Positions 40,088 through 48,834 of a DNA stretch of 64,000 bases are shown here, piece after piece (within the stretch, counting starts at the first letter, position 1; each line of letters begins with the position of its first letter). This stretch comes from Pseudomonas spelaei. GTDB taxonomy: Bacteria > Pseudomonadota > Gammaproteobacteria > Pseudomonadales > Pseudomonadaceae. The translations under genes and the position numbers were made by a program. The notes under the pieces are model-generated. The model worked only from the letters and a program-made list of their open reading frames with translations. It had not been told where the DNA came from and searched no databases. Where the stretch lies: assembly GCF_009724245.1 (NCBI RefSeq), contig NZ_WNNK01000016.1:1-64000 (forward strand), given 5' to 3'.

Positions 40088-42268
40088 ATGAAAACAGCCA
40101 TGACCCGAACCAAGCTTCTCGCCAGCTCCCTGATCGTCATCGCCGTGATCGGCGGCTCGGCGTATTACCTGATGGAAAGGCGTGCGGACAATGGCCTGCT
40201 TACCGGGGTTGAGTACAGTGAGGAACAGCTCAACGAAGGCGGCGTCGAGGACCTCAAGGCACTGTCGCTGCCGGAAGCGAAAAAACGCCTCAACTACCTG
40301 GTCCTCGACGTGCGCGACAGCATTAACCGTATCGCGATGATCGAGGGCATGCGCCTGGAGATTTCCTCGGCTAAAGCCACGCCAGCGGATCCCCAGGAGA
40401 AAAAAGAGCTGCAATACGAGCAGCCATTTGTGCCCTTCCCCACTCAAGATCTACAAACCGCACTGGTGTCCCTCAAGCAAACCCCGGTGCAGTTCCAGCA
40501 ACTGTTTTTCGACAACCAGTCCGGGCTGAAACTGGCGGTCGAGCCCATTCGCGATGTGCTCAAACGCGGCGCGTTGCCGGATCAGCGGGTAGAGGATCGC
40601 TATCAGGTCCAGACCGTTTATTTTCGCGACGGCACGCAACAGCCCTTCGCCGAGGTAGCGGTCAAGGACAGCAGCGCTGACGAGCAAGAACAGGACACCA
40701 CCAAAGTGGAGCTCTCGCTGAATAAACCGGTGGAGCGCATCAGCGTCGCACTCACTTACCAGAGCTACCCCGGTTTCAAGAAGGTGGTGCTGGACAAGGC
40801 CCATCCGAAAGTCACCGCTGACGGTGGCGAAGTGTATCAACTGACCGCCCTGGCCGACGCCAGCGCGTCCCTGCTGCTGGCCACGCCCAAGGGTAAAACC
40901 TATGTGATCCAAGGCTTGAGCGCCGACGGCAAGCCTCTGTTCAGTGGGGGCAACAGCTCCAATTCCTCGCCTACCACCGGACAAAAGGCCAACCTGCGCA
41001 AGTACTACGACGAGTTGCTGCGTATGGAAGACAACTTTTCGAGCTTCAAGAGTGCCGCAGCCGTGCAGGATCACCTGGAGCAGTTCGCCAAGAACCTGCC
41101 GAGTACCGACAGCGACCTGAACAACATCCAGGCTCATTACCGCTTTGAAGACACCCCCGAAAGCATCGTGATCTACCTGCTGGACCCGGCCCAACCCCAG
41201 ACGCTGACGCTGGACATGAACAACAGCGTGGCGGCCCAGGAGCGCTACATCGCCTACGACAACAAGACCGAAAAGAGTGGTTTCATCGACAAGAATGGCG
41301 TTTGGGTGGTGAAACCACGCTTTGAACGGGTCGACTACAGCCAGGTGCCGGGCATCTACAACATGGTGGTGGGTGCAAAACCCCTCGGTGACGGTGACGA
41401 TGACGGGTGGCGGCAACTCATCACCCAATACTTCATGTTCACGCCCGGCACCAACACCCTCAAGCAACTGCCGTTCGACATTATCGAGCAACAGATCAAC
41501 GACGACCTGATCGTCGTCGAACAGATCACCAATGGCCCCTACGGTGTCTTCGACATCAAGCAGCAGCAGATCGTGGTGCCGATGAAATACGTCAATCCAG
41601 AGGTGGTGGGCTCACTGTTCATTGCCCGGCCTGGTACCAAGACCTACAAGACCGAGGCCAACTACGGCATCTGGTCCCTCTCGGGCAAGGAACTGCTGCC
41701 ACCGCGCTATCGTTCCATCAGTGCCAAGGATGGGTTTATCTACACCACCTCCACCGACAGGGATCAGAATGATGTCTACGACCTGGCCCTGAAAAAGATC
41801 ACCCCGCCAGGTTTCACTGCACTCGGCGTCTTCGACAACGACCAGCCGCTGCTGATACAGGAGCGCAAGACCCGCCAGTTCGCCTTCATCGACACCCAGG
41901 GCAAAACCCTGCCCATCAGCCTGCCGTACGATAACGTCGAGAGCTTTTCCAATGGCATGGCGGTGATCCGGAAGGATGAGCGTTACGGCGCCATTGACCT
42001 GACCGGCAAGGTGCGGGTACCGCCCACCTATAAATCGATCAATGCTTTTCAAAAGAACCTCGCTGCTGCCGAAATGGAAGGGTTCGATGGCCTGGTGCTG
42101 ATCGACAAGGACAACACGCTGGTAAAAAAACTGGGCCACGAACTCTCCGCCCATGTCGGCGCCAACAGCAATGATGCGAGCTATCAGGTCTGGGATGCCA
42201 AGGAGGAAAACCGGATCAATGTGTTTGATGCCGAGGGTAAACAGACGGATAGTTATGTGCGCGAGTGA
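40088..42268 (+). CDS. WG-repeat protein with N-terminal membrane anchor
   Basis: The 726-residue product has a signal anchor (LLASSLIVIAVIGGSAYYLM, about residues 11-30), a large N-terminal region of unknown fold (30-390), and C-terminal WG (KWG-type) repeats: GFIDKNGVWVVKPRFERV (about 398), GVFDIKQQQIVVPMKY (485), YGIWSLSGKELLPPRYRSI (526), FAFIDTQGKTLPI (598) and YGAIDLTGKVRVPPTYKSI (632). It most likely lies on the periplasmic side. The ATG at 40088 was chosen because it gives the signal anchor; the longer frame overlaps the protease gene. The lemA-M48-WG set may be one envelope quality-control unit; this is inference. Confidence 0.8.
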   Translation: MKTAMTRTKLLASSLIVIAVIGGSAYYLMERRADNGLLTGVEYSEEQLNEGGVEDLKALSLPEAKKRLNYLVLDVRDSINRIAMIEGMRLEISSAKATPADPQEKKELQYEQPFVPFPTQDLQTALVSLKQTPVQFQQLFFDNQSGLKLAVEPIRDVLKRGALPDQRVEDRYQVQTVYFRDGTQQPFAEVAVKDSSADEQEQDTTKVELSLNKPVERISVALTYQSYPGFKKVVLDKAHPKVTADGGEVYQLTALADASASLLLATPKGKTYVIQGLSADGKPLFSGGNSSNSSPTTGQKANLRKYYDELLRMEDNFSSFKSAAAVQDHLEQFAKNLPSTDSDLNNIQAHYRFEDTPESIVIYLLDPAQPQTLTLDMNNSVAAQERYIAYDNKTEKSGFIDKNGVWVVKPRFERVDYSQVPGIYNMVVGAKPLGDGDDDGWRQLITQYFMFTPGTNTLKQLPFDIIEQQINDDLIVVEQITNGPYGVFDIKQQQIVVPMKYVNPEVVGSLFIARPGTKTYKTEANYGIWSLSGKELLPPRYRSISAKDGFIYTTSTDRDQNDVYDLALKKITPPGFTALGVFDNDQPLLIQERKTRQFAFIDTQGKTLPISLPYDNVESFSNGMAVIRKDERYGAIDLTGKVRVPPTYKSINAFQKNLAAAEMEGFDGLVLIDKDNTLVKKLGHELSAHVGANSNDASYQVWDAKEENRINVFDAEGKQTDSYVRE

Positions 42269-42316
42269 GGGAGCGGGTGTCAGCCGACCTGTTCTCTGAA
42301 AAGAGCCCCGTTTACG

Positions 42317-42406
42317 TGTAGGAGCTGGCTTGCCTGCGATAGCGGCAGATCAGACGTTGAGGTGCAGGATGTGCCGCCCTCATCGCAGGCAAGCCAGCTC
42401 CCACAG
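42317..42406. repeat. REP doublet, family A, copy 5
   Basis: TGTAGGAGCTGGCTTGCCTG to GCAAGCCAGCTCCCACAG, one mismatch between the tips. It lies between the WG-repeat gene and the XRE-cupin gene. Confidence 0.87.
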
Positions 42407-42446
42407 AAAAGCCAATCCACCACCCACTTTCTCCAATTATTGCGCT

Positions 42447-42498
42447 CGTGAAATTAATCGTGTAATTTTTCATGAAATTTCTTGATAAAAATTTCACG
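42447..42498. promoter_or_regulatory. Cluster of (C/A)(G/A)TGAAATT half-sites upstream of the XRE-cupin gene
   Basis: CGTGAAATT (42447-42455), CATGAAATT (42471-42479) and the inverted AATTTCACG (42490-42498) fall within 52 bases; TTTCATGAAA (42468-42477) is itself a 10-base palindrome. Such repeated sites right before the start of a PuuR-like gene suggest autoregulation. Confidence 0.55.
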
Positions 42499-42508
42499 AA
42501 ACCACCCC

Positions 42509-43066
42509 ATGGACAAACAAGAAGAACTGGCCGCCCTGGCGATCCTGATCCACGACCTGCGCAAGCACAAGAAACTCACCCTGACCCAACTGGCGCAAAA
42601 AATCGACCGGTCGGTGGGTTTCCTGTCCCAGGTCGAGCGCGGCCTGTCCCGGCCGACGGTGGCCGACTTGACCGCCATCAGCCATGCCCTCGATGTGCCC
42701 ACCACCTATTTCTACAGCCTGTCCAAACCCAAGGCAGTGGAGTGGATCACCCGGCCCAACGAACGGCGCACGGTGTATTACGCCAACGGTATCACCGACA
42801 TTCTGGTCTCGCCGAGCATGCAGGGGGCGTTCTCGATCCTCGACAGTTTGCTGGCACCCGGCGCCAACAGTGGCGAACAAACCATGAGCGACCGTGCCGA
42901 ACAAGCCGGCTACGTGCTGGAGGGTGAGTTGACGCTGTGGGTCGAGGGCGAAACCGATTCGGTGACCCTGGGCCCCGGCGACAGCTTTCACCTGGCCGCC
43001 TTCGCCCACTGCCGCTACGGCAACCTGACCGATCTGCCCGCCCGCGTCCTGTGGGTCTATAACTGA
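42509..43066 (+). CDS. XRE-cupin transcriptional regulator (PuuR-like)
   Basis: The 185-residue product has an N-terminal XRE HTH (KLTLTQLAQKIDRSVGFLSQVERGLSRPTVADL, about residues 20-52) and a C-terminal cupin sensor (AGYVLEGELTLWVEGETDSVTLGPGDSFHLAAFAHCRYGN). Proteins of this layout, such as PuuR, repress polyamine catabolism genes. A glutamine-synthetase-like gene follows 33 bases downstream, which fits. The ATG at 42509 was chosen; the TTG at 42482 falls inside the putative operator. Confidence 0.87.
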   Translation: MDKQEELAALAILIHDLRKHKKLTLTQLAQKIDRSVGFLSQVERGLSRPTVADLTAISHALDVPTTYFYSLSKPKAVEWITRPNERRTVYYANGITDILVSPSMQGAFSILDSLLAPGANSGEQTMSDRAEQAGYVLEGELTLWVEGETDSVTLGPGDSFHLAAFAHCRYGNLTDLPARVLWVYN

Positions 43067-43099
43067 GCGCCGATCACGGCACACAAAGGAGCGTCACCC

Positions 43100-44446
43100 G
43101 TGCAAAGCAAGTCTTCCACACTGTTGGCTGAAGTCCGGACGTTTCGCCAGAACCATCCCGACGTGCGCTACGTCGACCTGATCGCCCTGGACATTCCCGG
43201 GCACTTCTACGGCAAGCGCTACCCGGTGGAGATGCTGGAAAAAGTTGCCGCCGGCAGCCCCCTGAAGCTGCCACAGAACGCCGTGCTGCTCGGCGCCCAG
43301 GGCGGGTTGTTCAAGATTGGCGATTATTGCTTCAACGACGGCGACCCGGATGCCAATCGCCGCCTGGTACCCGGCACTCTCAAGCCGGTGAGCTGGGAGG
43401 CGCAACCCCTGGGGCAGATGCTGATCACCTCGGACGGCACCGAGGCGCCCATCGAGTTCGAACCTCGCGAGGTGCTGGCCAAGGTCCTGGAACGCCTGCA
43501 CCGCAAAGGCATTCACCCGGTGGTGGCCTTCGAGCTGGAGTTTTATCTGTTCGATAAAAAACTCGAAGATGGCCTGCCACAATTTGCCCGTGATCCGTTG
43601 AGCGATGACAGCGACGACCAACCCAACCTGCACATCGAGCGCCTGTCGCGCTTTGGCACGGTGCTGGACGACATGGCGCAAACCGCCAAGGCCCAGGGTA
43701 TCGACATCACGGTGATCACCGCCGAACTGGGCCCGGGCCAGTTTGAAATCAATTTCGGCCACCTGGACGACGGTCTGCGCGCTGCCGACTGGGCCGCCCT
43801 GTTCTGTCGCAGCACCCGTGGGGTGGCCCTCAAGCACGGCTACCGCGCCAGCTTCATGGCCAAGCCGTATTTGCAGCATCCGGGCAGTGGCATGCATGTG
43901 CATGTCAGCCTGTATGACCCGGTGGGTAACAACCTGTTGGCGGCCCATCAGCAGCAACCGTTGCGTCACGCGGTGGCCGGTTGCCTGGAGCTGCTCCCCC
44001 ATTGCATGCCGATTTTCTCGCCCAACCACAACGCGTTCCGCCGCCTGGGCGGTACGGTTAACGCCGCGACCCGTGCTTGCTGGGGTTTTGAGGATCGTGA
44101 TGCGTGTGTGCGTATCCCTGAGTCCGACCCGCGCAACCTGCGGATCGAACATCGGCTGGCCAGTGCCGACGCCAACCCCTACCTGGTGCTCGCGGCCATT
44201 CTGGTGGGCCTGGAGCACGGCCTGGACGCCGGTCGCGAGCCCATCGCGCCGTTGAATGAAGACCGTAACAGCGGTGCGGATTTCCCTCTGGAAATGCTCG
44301 AAGCGGTGCGTGCCATGCAGCATCAACCGGTGTTGCGCGAAGGGTTGGGAGCGGAGTTTGTCGACGTCTATTGCGAAAACAAACGCCAGGATCATCTGGC
44401 CTTCCAGCAGGAGATCCATGCGCGGGAATATCGCTGGTATCTGTAA
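43100..44446 (+). CDS. Glutamine-synthetase-family gamma-glutamylpolyamine ligase (PuuA/SpuI-like)
   Basis: The 448-residue enzyme belongs to the glutamine synthetase superfamily group that ligates glutamate to amines such as putrescine, the first step of the gamma-glutamyl polyamine pathway. Visible ATP/metal-site motifs include AFELEFYLF (near residue 148), ELGPGQFEINF (near 209), HPGSGMHVHVSL (near 258) and RIEHRLASADANPY. The GS-I sugar-phosphate loop residues differ (NHNAFRRLGGT in place of NSYKRLVPG), as in non-ammonia ligases. The start is GTG at 43100 with AAAGGAG 8 bases upstream. The partner PuuR-like gene supports the assignment; the actual amine is unknown. Confidence 0.85.
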   Translation: MQSKSSTLLAEVRTFRQNHPDVRYVDLIALDIPGHFYGKRYPVEMLEKVAAGSPLKLPQNAVLLGAQGGLFKIGDYCFNDGDPDANRRLVPGTLKPVSWEAQPLGQMLITSDGTEAPIEFEPREVLAKVLERLHRKGIHPVVAFELEFYLFDKKLEDGLPQFARDPLSDDSDDQPNLHIERLSRFGTVLDDMAQTAKAQGIDITVITAELGPGQFEINFGHLDDGLRAADWAALFCRSTRGVALKHGYRASFMAKPYLQHPGSGMHVHVSLYDPVGNNLLAAHQQQPLRHAVAGCLELLPHCMPIFSPNHNAFRRLGGTVNAATRACWGFEDRDACVRIPESDPRNLRIEHRLASADANPYLVLAAILVGLEHGLDAGREPIAPLNEDRNSGADFPLEMLEAVRAMQHQPVLREGLGAEFVDVYCENKRQDHLAFQQEIHAREYRWYL

Positions 44447-44457
44447 ACCTGTGAACC

Positions 44458-44560
44458 TGTAGCCGCTGACGAGGTACGAGGCTACGATGCGTGTCCGCAG
44501 GACCGCCCTCGGGGGTCGCTGCGCAACCCATCGCAGCCTCGTGCCTCGTCAGCGGCTACA
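44458..44560. repeat. REP doublet, family B, copy 4
   Basis: TGTAGCCGCTGACGAGGTACG to CGTCAGCGGCTACA with core GTCCGCAGGACCGCCCTCG. It separates the ligase gene from the alkC gene, 17 bases ahead of the latter's start. Confidence 0.88.
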
Positions 44561-44576
44561 CAATAAGGACTTGCCC

Positions 44577-45680
44577 ATGACCGACCAAAGCGCCCCGGCC
44601 CTCAAGGAAATCTTCAACGTCGAACGCCTGCAACACATCGCCACTGAGATGACCGCGGTGTACCCGGCGTTCAACGCCAAGGGCTTCCTCAAGTACGCCA
44701 AGGCCGGGCTGGCTGAGTTGTCGGTCATGCAGCGCATGGCCCGGGTCAGCGAAAGCCTGCACGCGGTGATCCCGCTGGATTACCCGCAGACGCTAAAACT
44801 GTTGTATGCCCTCGCGCCGCGGATCAACAGCAGCTTTGTCAGCCTGTTCCTGCCTCACTTCGTGGCGAGCTACGGCGCCGATGACTTCAAGCGCTCCATG
44901 GCGGCCCTCAAGTATTTCACCACCTTTGGTTCCGCCGAATTTGCCGTGCGGCATTTCCTGCTACGGGACTTCGAACGCACCCTGGCGGTGATGCAACAGT
45001 GGTCGCTGGATGCCAACGAACACGTGCGACGCTTGGCCAGTGAAGGTTCCAGGCCGAGGTTGCCCTGGTCGTTTCGCCTGGCCCAGGTGCAGGCAGACCC
45101 AGCGCTTTGCGCCTCGATCCTCGACAACCTCAAGGCCGACAGCAGCCTTTACGTACGCAAATCAGTGGCCAATCACCTCAACGACATCACCAAGGACCAT
45201 CCGGACTGGGTGCTGAGCCTGATCGAAGGTTGGTCGCTGGATAATCCCCACACCGCCTGGATCGCCCGCCATGCCCTGCGCAGTTTGATCAAGCAAGGCA
45301 ACACCCGGGCGCTGACGATCATGGGCGCGGGAGCCAAGGCCGAGGTGAACATCCGGCACCTGAAGGTGACGCCGGCGGTGGTCAAACTGGGTGAGCGAAT
45401 CAACCTGTCCTTCACCCTGGAGTCGATCGCCAACGCCCCACAGAAACTGGTGGTGGATTACGCCATCGACTACGTGAAAAGCGCCGGCCATAGCTCCGCC
45501 AAAGTGTTCAAGCTCAAGACCTTCACCTTAGGCAGCGGTGAGCACCACGCGATTACCCGAGCCCAACACCTACGAGAGTTGACCACCCGCAAGCACTACC
45601 CCGGCAAACATGCGGTGCATGTACTGGTTAATGGCGAAAAGCTGGCCAGCACTGAGTTCGAACTGCAAAATCAAACTTAG
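44577..45680 (+). CDS. alkC: AlkC-type HEAT-repeat DNA alkylpurine glycosylase with C-terminal Ig-like domain
   Basis: AlkC removes 3-methyladenine and 3-methylcytosine from DNA. The 367-residue product has helical HEAT-like repeats over about residues 20-260, with the family motif LASEGSRPRLPW at about 154-165 and VRKSVANHLNDITKDHPDWV near 195, then a beta-rich C-terminal region (about 265-367: HLKVTPAVVKLGERINLSFTLES...) that corresponds to the Ig-like domain described for pseudomonad AlkC. The ATG at 44577 follows the REP with an AAGGA 8 bases before it. Confidence 0.85.
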   Translation: MTDQSAPALKEIFNVERLQHIATEMTAVYPAFNAKGFLKYAKAGLAELSVMQRMARVSESLHAVIPLDYPQTLKLLYALAPRINSSFVSLFLPHFVASYGADDFKRSMAALKYFTTFGSAEFAVRHFLLRDFERTLAVMQQWSLDANEHVRRLASEGSRPRLPWSFRLAQVQADPALCASILDNLKADSSLYVRKSVANHLNDITKDHPDWVLSLIEGWSLDNPHTAWIARHALRSLIKQGNTRALTIMGAGAKAEVNIRHLKVTPAVVKLGERINLSFTLESIANAPQKLVVDYAIDYVKSAGHSSAKVFKLKTFTLGSGEHHAITRAQHLRELTTRKHYPGKHAVHVLVNGEKLASTEFELQNQT

Positions 45681-45691
45681 CCTACGTAACA

Positions 45692-45713
45692 AAAGGCTCT
45701 ATCTCGGGCCTTT
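45692..45713 (+). terminator. Weak hairpin after alkC
   Basis: AAAGGC (45692-45697) pairs with GCCTTT (45708-45713), 11 bases after the alkC stop. The stem is short and has no T-run beyond its own end. Confidence 0.35.
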
Positions 45714-45742
45714 CAGTGCAATAAATTGTCGGACAATGCTGG

Positions 45743-45768
45743 CATTATCATTTGCGAGCCATTATCAT
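45743..45768. promoter_or_regulatory. Two CATTATCAT repeats (Fur-like half-sites) before the DUF3857 gene
   Basis: CATTATCAT occurs at 45743-45751 and 45760-45768. On the other strand each reads ATGATAATG, matching the Fur half-site TGATAAT. The arms are direct repeats 17 bases apart instead of a compact 19-base palindrome, so Fur binding is only a possibility. Confidence 0.4.
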
Positions 45769-45825
45769 CTAGTGCCTTCTCGGTACCGGCAAGGTACTTG
45801 TGACAATGTTCCACTTGAGGCGCCC

Positions 45826-47685
45826 ATGCACCGTTTCCCGTTTTACCGCCCTTTGATTTGCGCCAGTCTGGGGCTTGTCAGCCATTCTGTTTTCGCCGCA
45901 CTGCAACCCGTGGCCGAAGCGCCGGTAGCCAGTGACACCGAAGTGCATTGCCACTTCAACCGCGACGCCAGCAGTGACTGCACCACCACCTACCACTACA
46001 CGATTCTCAAACCCAACGGCCGGGAAATGCTCTCGCGGATCGATTTCAGCTATCCGGAAGGCGACGGGGTCGAACTGATCAAGGCTGAATCCATAGCGCC
46101 CGGCGGCAAGCCGGTTCCCCTGGACAAGACACAGATCGATACCCGCACCGCTCCCAACCCGGACCAGGGCTTTTCCCGGGAGAAACAAACGTCCCTGGCC
46201 TTCCCCAACCTGCGGGTCGGCACGCAAGTACGCTACACAGTGCGCGAGCATCACGCCGCCAAGCCCTTGGTAACCGAGTTCCACTACGCCTTGCAGTTCG
46301 GCCCCAGCGCCGCACGCCGTGACCGGTTCAAGATACGCTTCACCGCCGAACGCCCCATCGAGTGGCGCAGCGAGTTGATGGATGGCTTCACCATCACGCC
46401 GTCGGCCAACCGCAAGACCCTGGACGTGGTGCAAAAAGCCCCGACCTACGTCAACTACATCAACGAGTCCGCTAACGCCTACATCCGCGTGAACCCGCGT
46501 ATCGAAGTGGGCAGTTCCCTGGACCGTCAGCAGTACTTTGGCCCTTTTGCCCAGCGCTACAACGAAATCCTCGGCGCGAGCTTGCCGCCCCAGAGCGCCG
46601 CCGCCGTGGCCAGCACTCGCGACTTGCCGCCCGCGCAAATAGTCTCGGTGTTGATGCAGCACATCAACGACCACTACCGTTACCTGGGCGACTGGCGCGC
46701 GTCGGATCGCGGTTATATACCCTTCAGCCTGGCGCAGATCGAACAGCACGGCTACGGCGACTGCAAAGACCTGTCGACCTTGCTCGCAGCGATGCTCAGG
46801 GCCAGCGGAATCAAGGCCGAAACCGCCTGGGTCAGCCGTGGCGATGTGGTCGAGTCCCTGCTGATTCCGGGCACCCATGCGCCGAACCATGCGATCGTCC
46901 GTGCCGAAATCGACGGCCAGGTGTGGTGGCTGGACCCGACCAACCCGGTCTTCGCCCCCGGCCAGACCCTGCCCGACATCCAGGACCGCTGGGTACTGGT
47001 GAGCGACGCCCAGGGCCAGGTGCGTGAAGAACACATCCCGCTGCAAGCCGCCGACACCACGCTGATCCTCGACAAACATGAACGCTTTGATGCCAAAGGC
47101 AACGCCCGCGTCTCGGCCACCATCGACTTCCGCGGCCTGCCACTGATGCAACTGAGCGTCGCCGACCGCCAGCAAGGCACCACAGCCACTGACCAGAACA
47201 TCTGCGACAACTTCGGCAAGCAGATCACCGACTGCCAGGTCAAACGACCCGTCACCGCGTTTGCGGTCCCGGCCACCTACAAAGTCAGCGCAACCCTGAC
47301 CGACCTGCGTCCGATGGAGCCGCTGGGCGGCGACCACCTCTACACCGACAGCCTGCTGCAAGACAATTGGGATGGACTGCTCAACTACCGGCGTAATGCT
47401 CAGCTGGGGGATCTATACATGGGCAATCCCGAAACCCTCGACTACACCATCAGCCTTTCCGGTGGCCGAATCGACAAGGATATCCCGGGCTGCCAAGTGC
47501 GCTCACCGTGGTATGACCTCGACCTGACAGGTGAGCGAGTCAAAGGCGATTGGCGCTATCACTACACGCTCGTGCAGAAAAAACGCTGGTTGATCCATGA
47601 TGAAATCGTCAGTGCACCGTTTGAGAAAATGCTCAATGAGGCCCGCGCCTGTGGGGAGCAGGTGCGTCAGGTGGTGAAGCTCTAA
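45826..47685 (+). CDS. DUF3857 and transglutaminase-like domain protein, exported
   Basis: The 619-residue product has a Sec signal (PLICASLGLVSHSVFA, cleaved about residue 24), a DUF3857 domain (about 40-220) and a transglutaminase-like papain-fold domain with a full triad: Cys313 in YGDCKD, His355 in NHAIV and Asp370 in LDPTNP. The C-terminal part is a beta-rich region like those of similar periplasmic proteins. It probably acts as a peptidase or cross-linking enzyme in the periplasm. The ATG at 45826 was chosen because it starts the signal peptide; the long frame upstream runs into alkC. Confidence 0.82.
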   Translation: MHRFPFYRPLICASLGLVSHSVFAALQPVAEAPVASDTEVHCHFNRDASSDCTTTYHYTILKPNGREMLSRIDFSYPEGDGVELIKAESIAPGGKPVPLDKTQIDTRTAPNPDQGFSREKQTSLAFPNLRVGTQVRYTVREHHAAKPLVTEFHYALQFGPSAARRDRFKIRFTAERPIEWRSELMDGFTITPSANRKTLDVVQKAPTYVNYINESANAYIRVNPRIEVGSSLDRQQYFGPFAQRYNEILGASLPPQSAAAVASTRDLPPAQIVSVLMQHINDHYRYLGDWRASDRGYIPFSLAQIEQHGYGDCKDLSTLLAAMLRASGIKAETAWVSRGDVVESLLIPGTHAPNHAIVRAEIDGQVWWLDPTNPVFAPGQTLPDIQDRWVLVSDAQGQVREEHIPLQAADTTLILDKHERFDAKGNARVSATIDFRGLPLMQLSVADRQQGTTATDQNICDNFGKQITDCQVKRPVTAFAVPATYKVSATLTDLRPMEPLGGDHLYTDSLLQDNWDGLLNYRRNAQLGDLYMGNPETLDYTISLSGGRIDKDIPGCQVRSPWYDLDLTGERVKGDWRYHYTLVQKKRWLIHDEIVSAPFEKMLNEARACGEQVRQVVKL

Positions 47686-47704
47686 AGCCTCGCCACAAAT
47701 CCAG

Positions 47705-47794
47705 TGTGGGAGCTGGCTTGCCTGCGATGGCGGAGTCTCAGGCGACATCAATGTTGACCGTCAGACCGCTATCGCAGGCAAACCAGCTCCCACC
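47705..47794. repeat. REP doublet, family A, copy 6
   Basis: TGTGGGAGCTGGCTTGCCTG to CAGGCAAACCAGCTCCCACC, one arm with two changes. It lies between the convergent DUF3857 and LysR genes. Confidence 0.87.
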
Positions 47795-47814
47795 TATGGA
47801 TCCGGTTTCGCCAG

Positions 47815-48705
47815 CTACGTCTCACCCAACAACAACCCCTGCTCCCGCGCGCACAACTCCACCACGTAATCCCACAACACCCGCAACCGCACCGACTTGT
47901 GCAGCTCGCGCCGGGAACTGATCCAGTAACTGCGCTGGATACTTTCCCCCGGCAACAACGGCACCAGGTCCGGATCTCCCGCCGCCATAAAACATGGCAA
48001 CACGGCAATCCCCAACCCCGAGCGCGCCGCCTGGTGCTGGGCGATGACGCTGGTGCTGTGGAATACCACCTTTGGGTTGCGGCAAAAACTGCTGAGGAAT
48101 TTCAGTTCCTGGCTGAACAGCAGGTCATCGACGTAATCGATCCAGGCATGTACCGCCAGGTCTTCGCGCTTTTCAATCGGTGGCGTTCGGTCCAGGTAGC
48201 TGCGGCTGGCGTAGAGAGCCAGGCGGTAGTCGGTGAGTTTGCGGGTCACCAGTTGGTCGACGCTGGGCCGTTCCAGGTGGATGCTGATTTCCGCCTCGCG
48301 GTTGAGGATGCTGACAAAGCGTGGCACCGCCACCAGTTCCACTTCCAGCCCCGGATAGCGCTCGAACAAGCCGCCCATGCGTCCGGCCAGAAACATCACG
48401 CCCAACCCTTCGGCAACGCCAAGGCGAATCTTGCCCAGGGGTGCGGCGGAATGAGTCAGTTCTTCCTCGGCCAGCAGCGCGACGTTTTCCATGGCCTCGG
48501 CGTGTTTGAGCAGCGCTTCGCCGGAGGGCGTCAACTCATAGCCTTGGGCGTGCTGTACAAACAGCGCGGTGCCGAGGCTTTTTTCGATGGCCTCGATGTG
48601 CCGCGCCACCGTGGCGTGGGTGGTTTTCAGGCGTTGCGCGGCAGTGAGCAAGCGTCCGCTACGCTGTAACTCAAGAAAGAACCGCAGATCATTCCAGTCG
48701 AACAT
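47815..48705 (-). CDS. LysR-type regulator divergent from a GMC oxidoreductase gene
   Basis: The 296-residue product has an N-terminal winged HTH (FFLELQRSGRLLTAAQRLKTTHATVARHIEAIEKSLGTALF) and a LysR substrate-binding domain. The ATG at 48705 has GGGAGG 6 bases upstream and puts the HTH at the normal place; the open frame further upstream is discarded. It is divergent from the GMC oxidoreductase and MHS transporter genes and is their likely regulator. The effector is unknown. Confidence 0.87.
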   Translation of the reverse strand: MFDWNDLRFFLELQRSGRLLTAAQRLKTTHATVARHIEAIEKSLGTALFVQHAQGYELTPSGEALLKHAEAMENVALLAEEELTHSAAPLGKIRLGVAEGLGVMFLAGRMGGLFERYPGLEVELVAVPRFVSILNREAEISIHLERPSVDQLVTRKLTDYRLALYASRSYLDRTPPIEKREDLAVHAWIDYVDDLLFSQELKFLSSFCRNPKVVFHSTSVIAQHQAARSGLGIAVLPCFMAAGDPDLVPLLPGESIQRSYWISSRRELHKSVRLRVLWDYVVELCAREQGLLLGET

Positions 48706-48763
48706 CTCGCCTCCCCTCACTCCATAAGCGCAGCGCTGTCTAAAAACGCACAGCAGGTGGGTA

Positions 48764-48793
48764 AAAACTAACATTTTTAAGACGAAAACTAAC
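48764..48793. promoter_or_regulatory. Direct repeats AAAACTAAC with 21-base period
   Basis: AAAACTAAC occurs at 48764-48772 and 48785-48793, exactly two helical turns apart, in the 129-base LysR-GMC gap. It may be the binding site of the LysR protein; LysR sites are more often inverted, so this remains tentative. Confidence 0.4.
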
Positions 48794-48834
48794 AACTAGG
48801 ATGGAGCCAATAAGAAAAACAAGCGAGACCTCAG

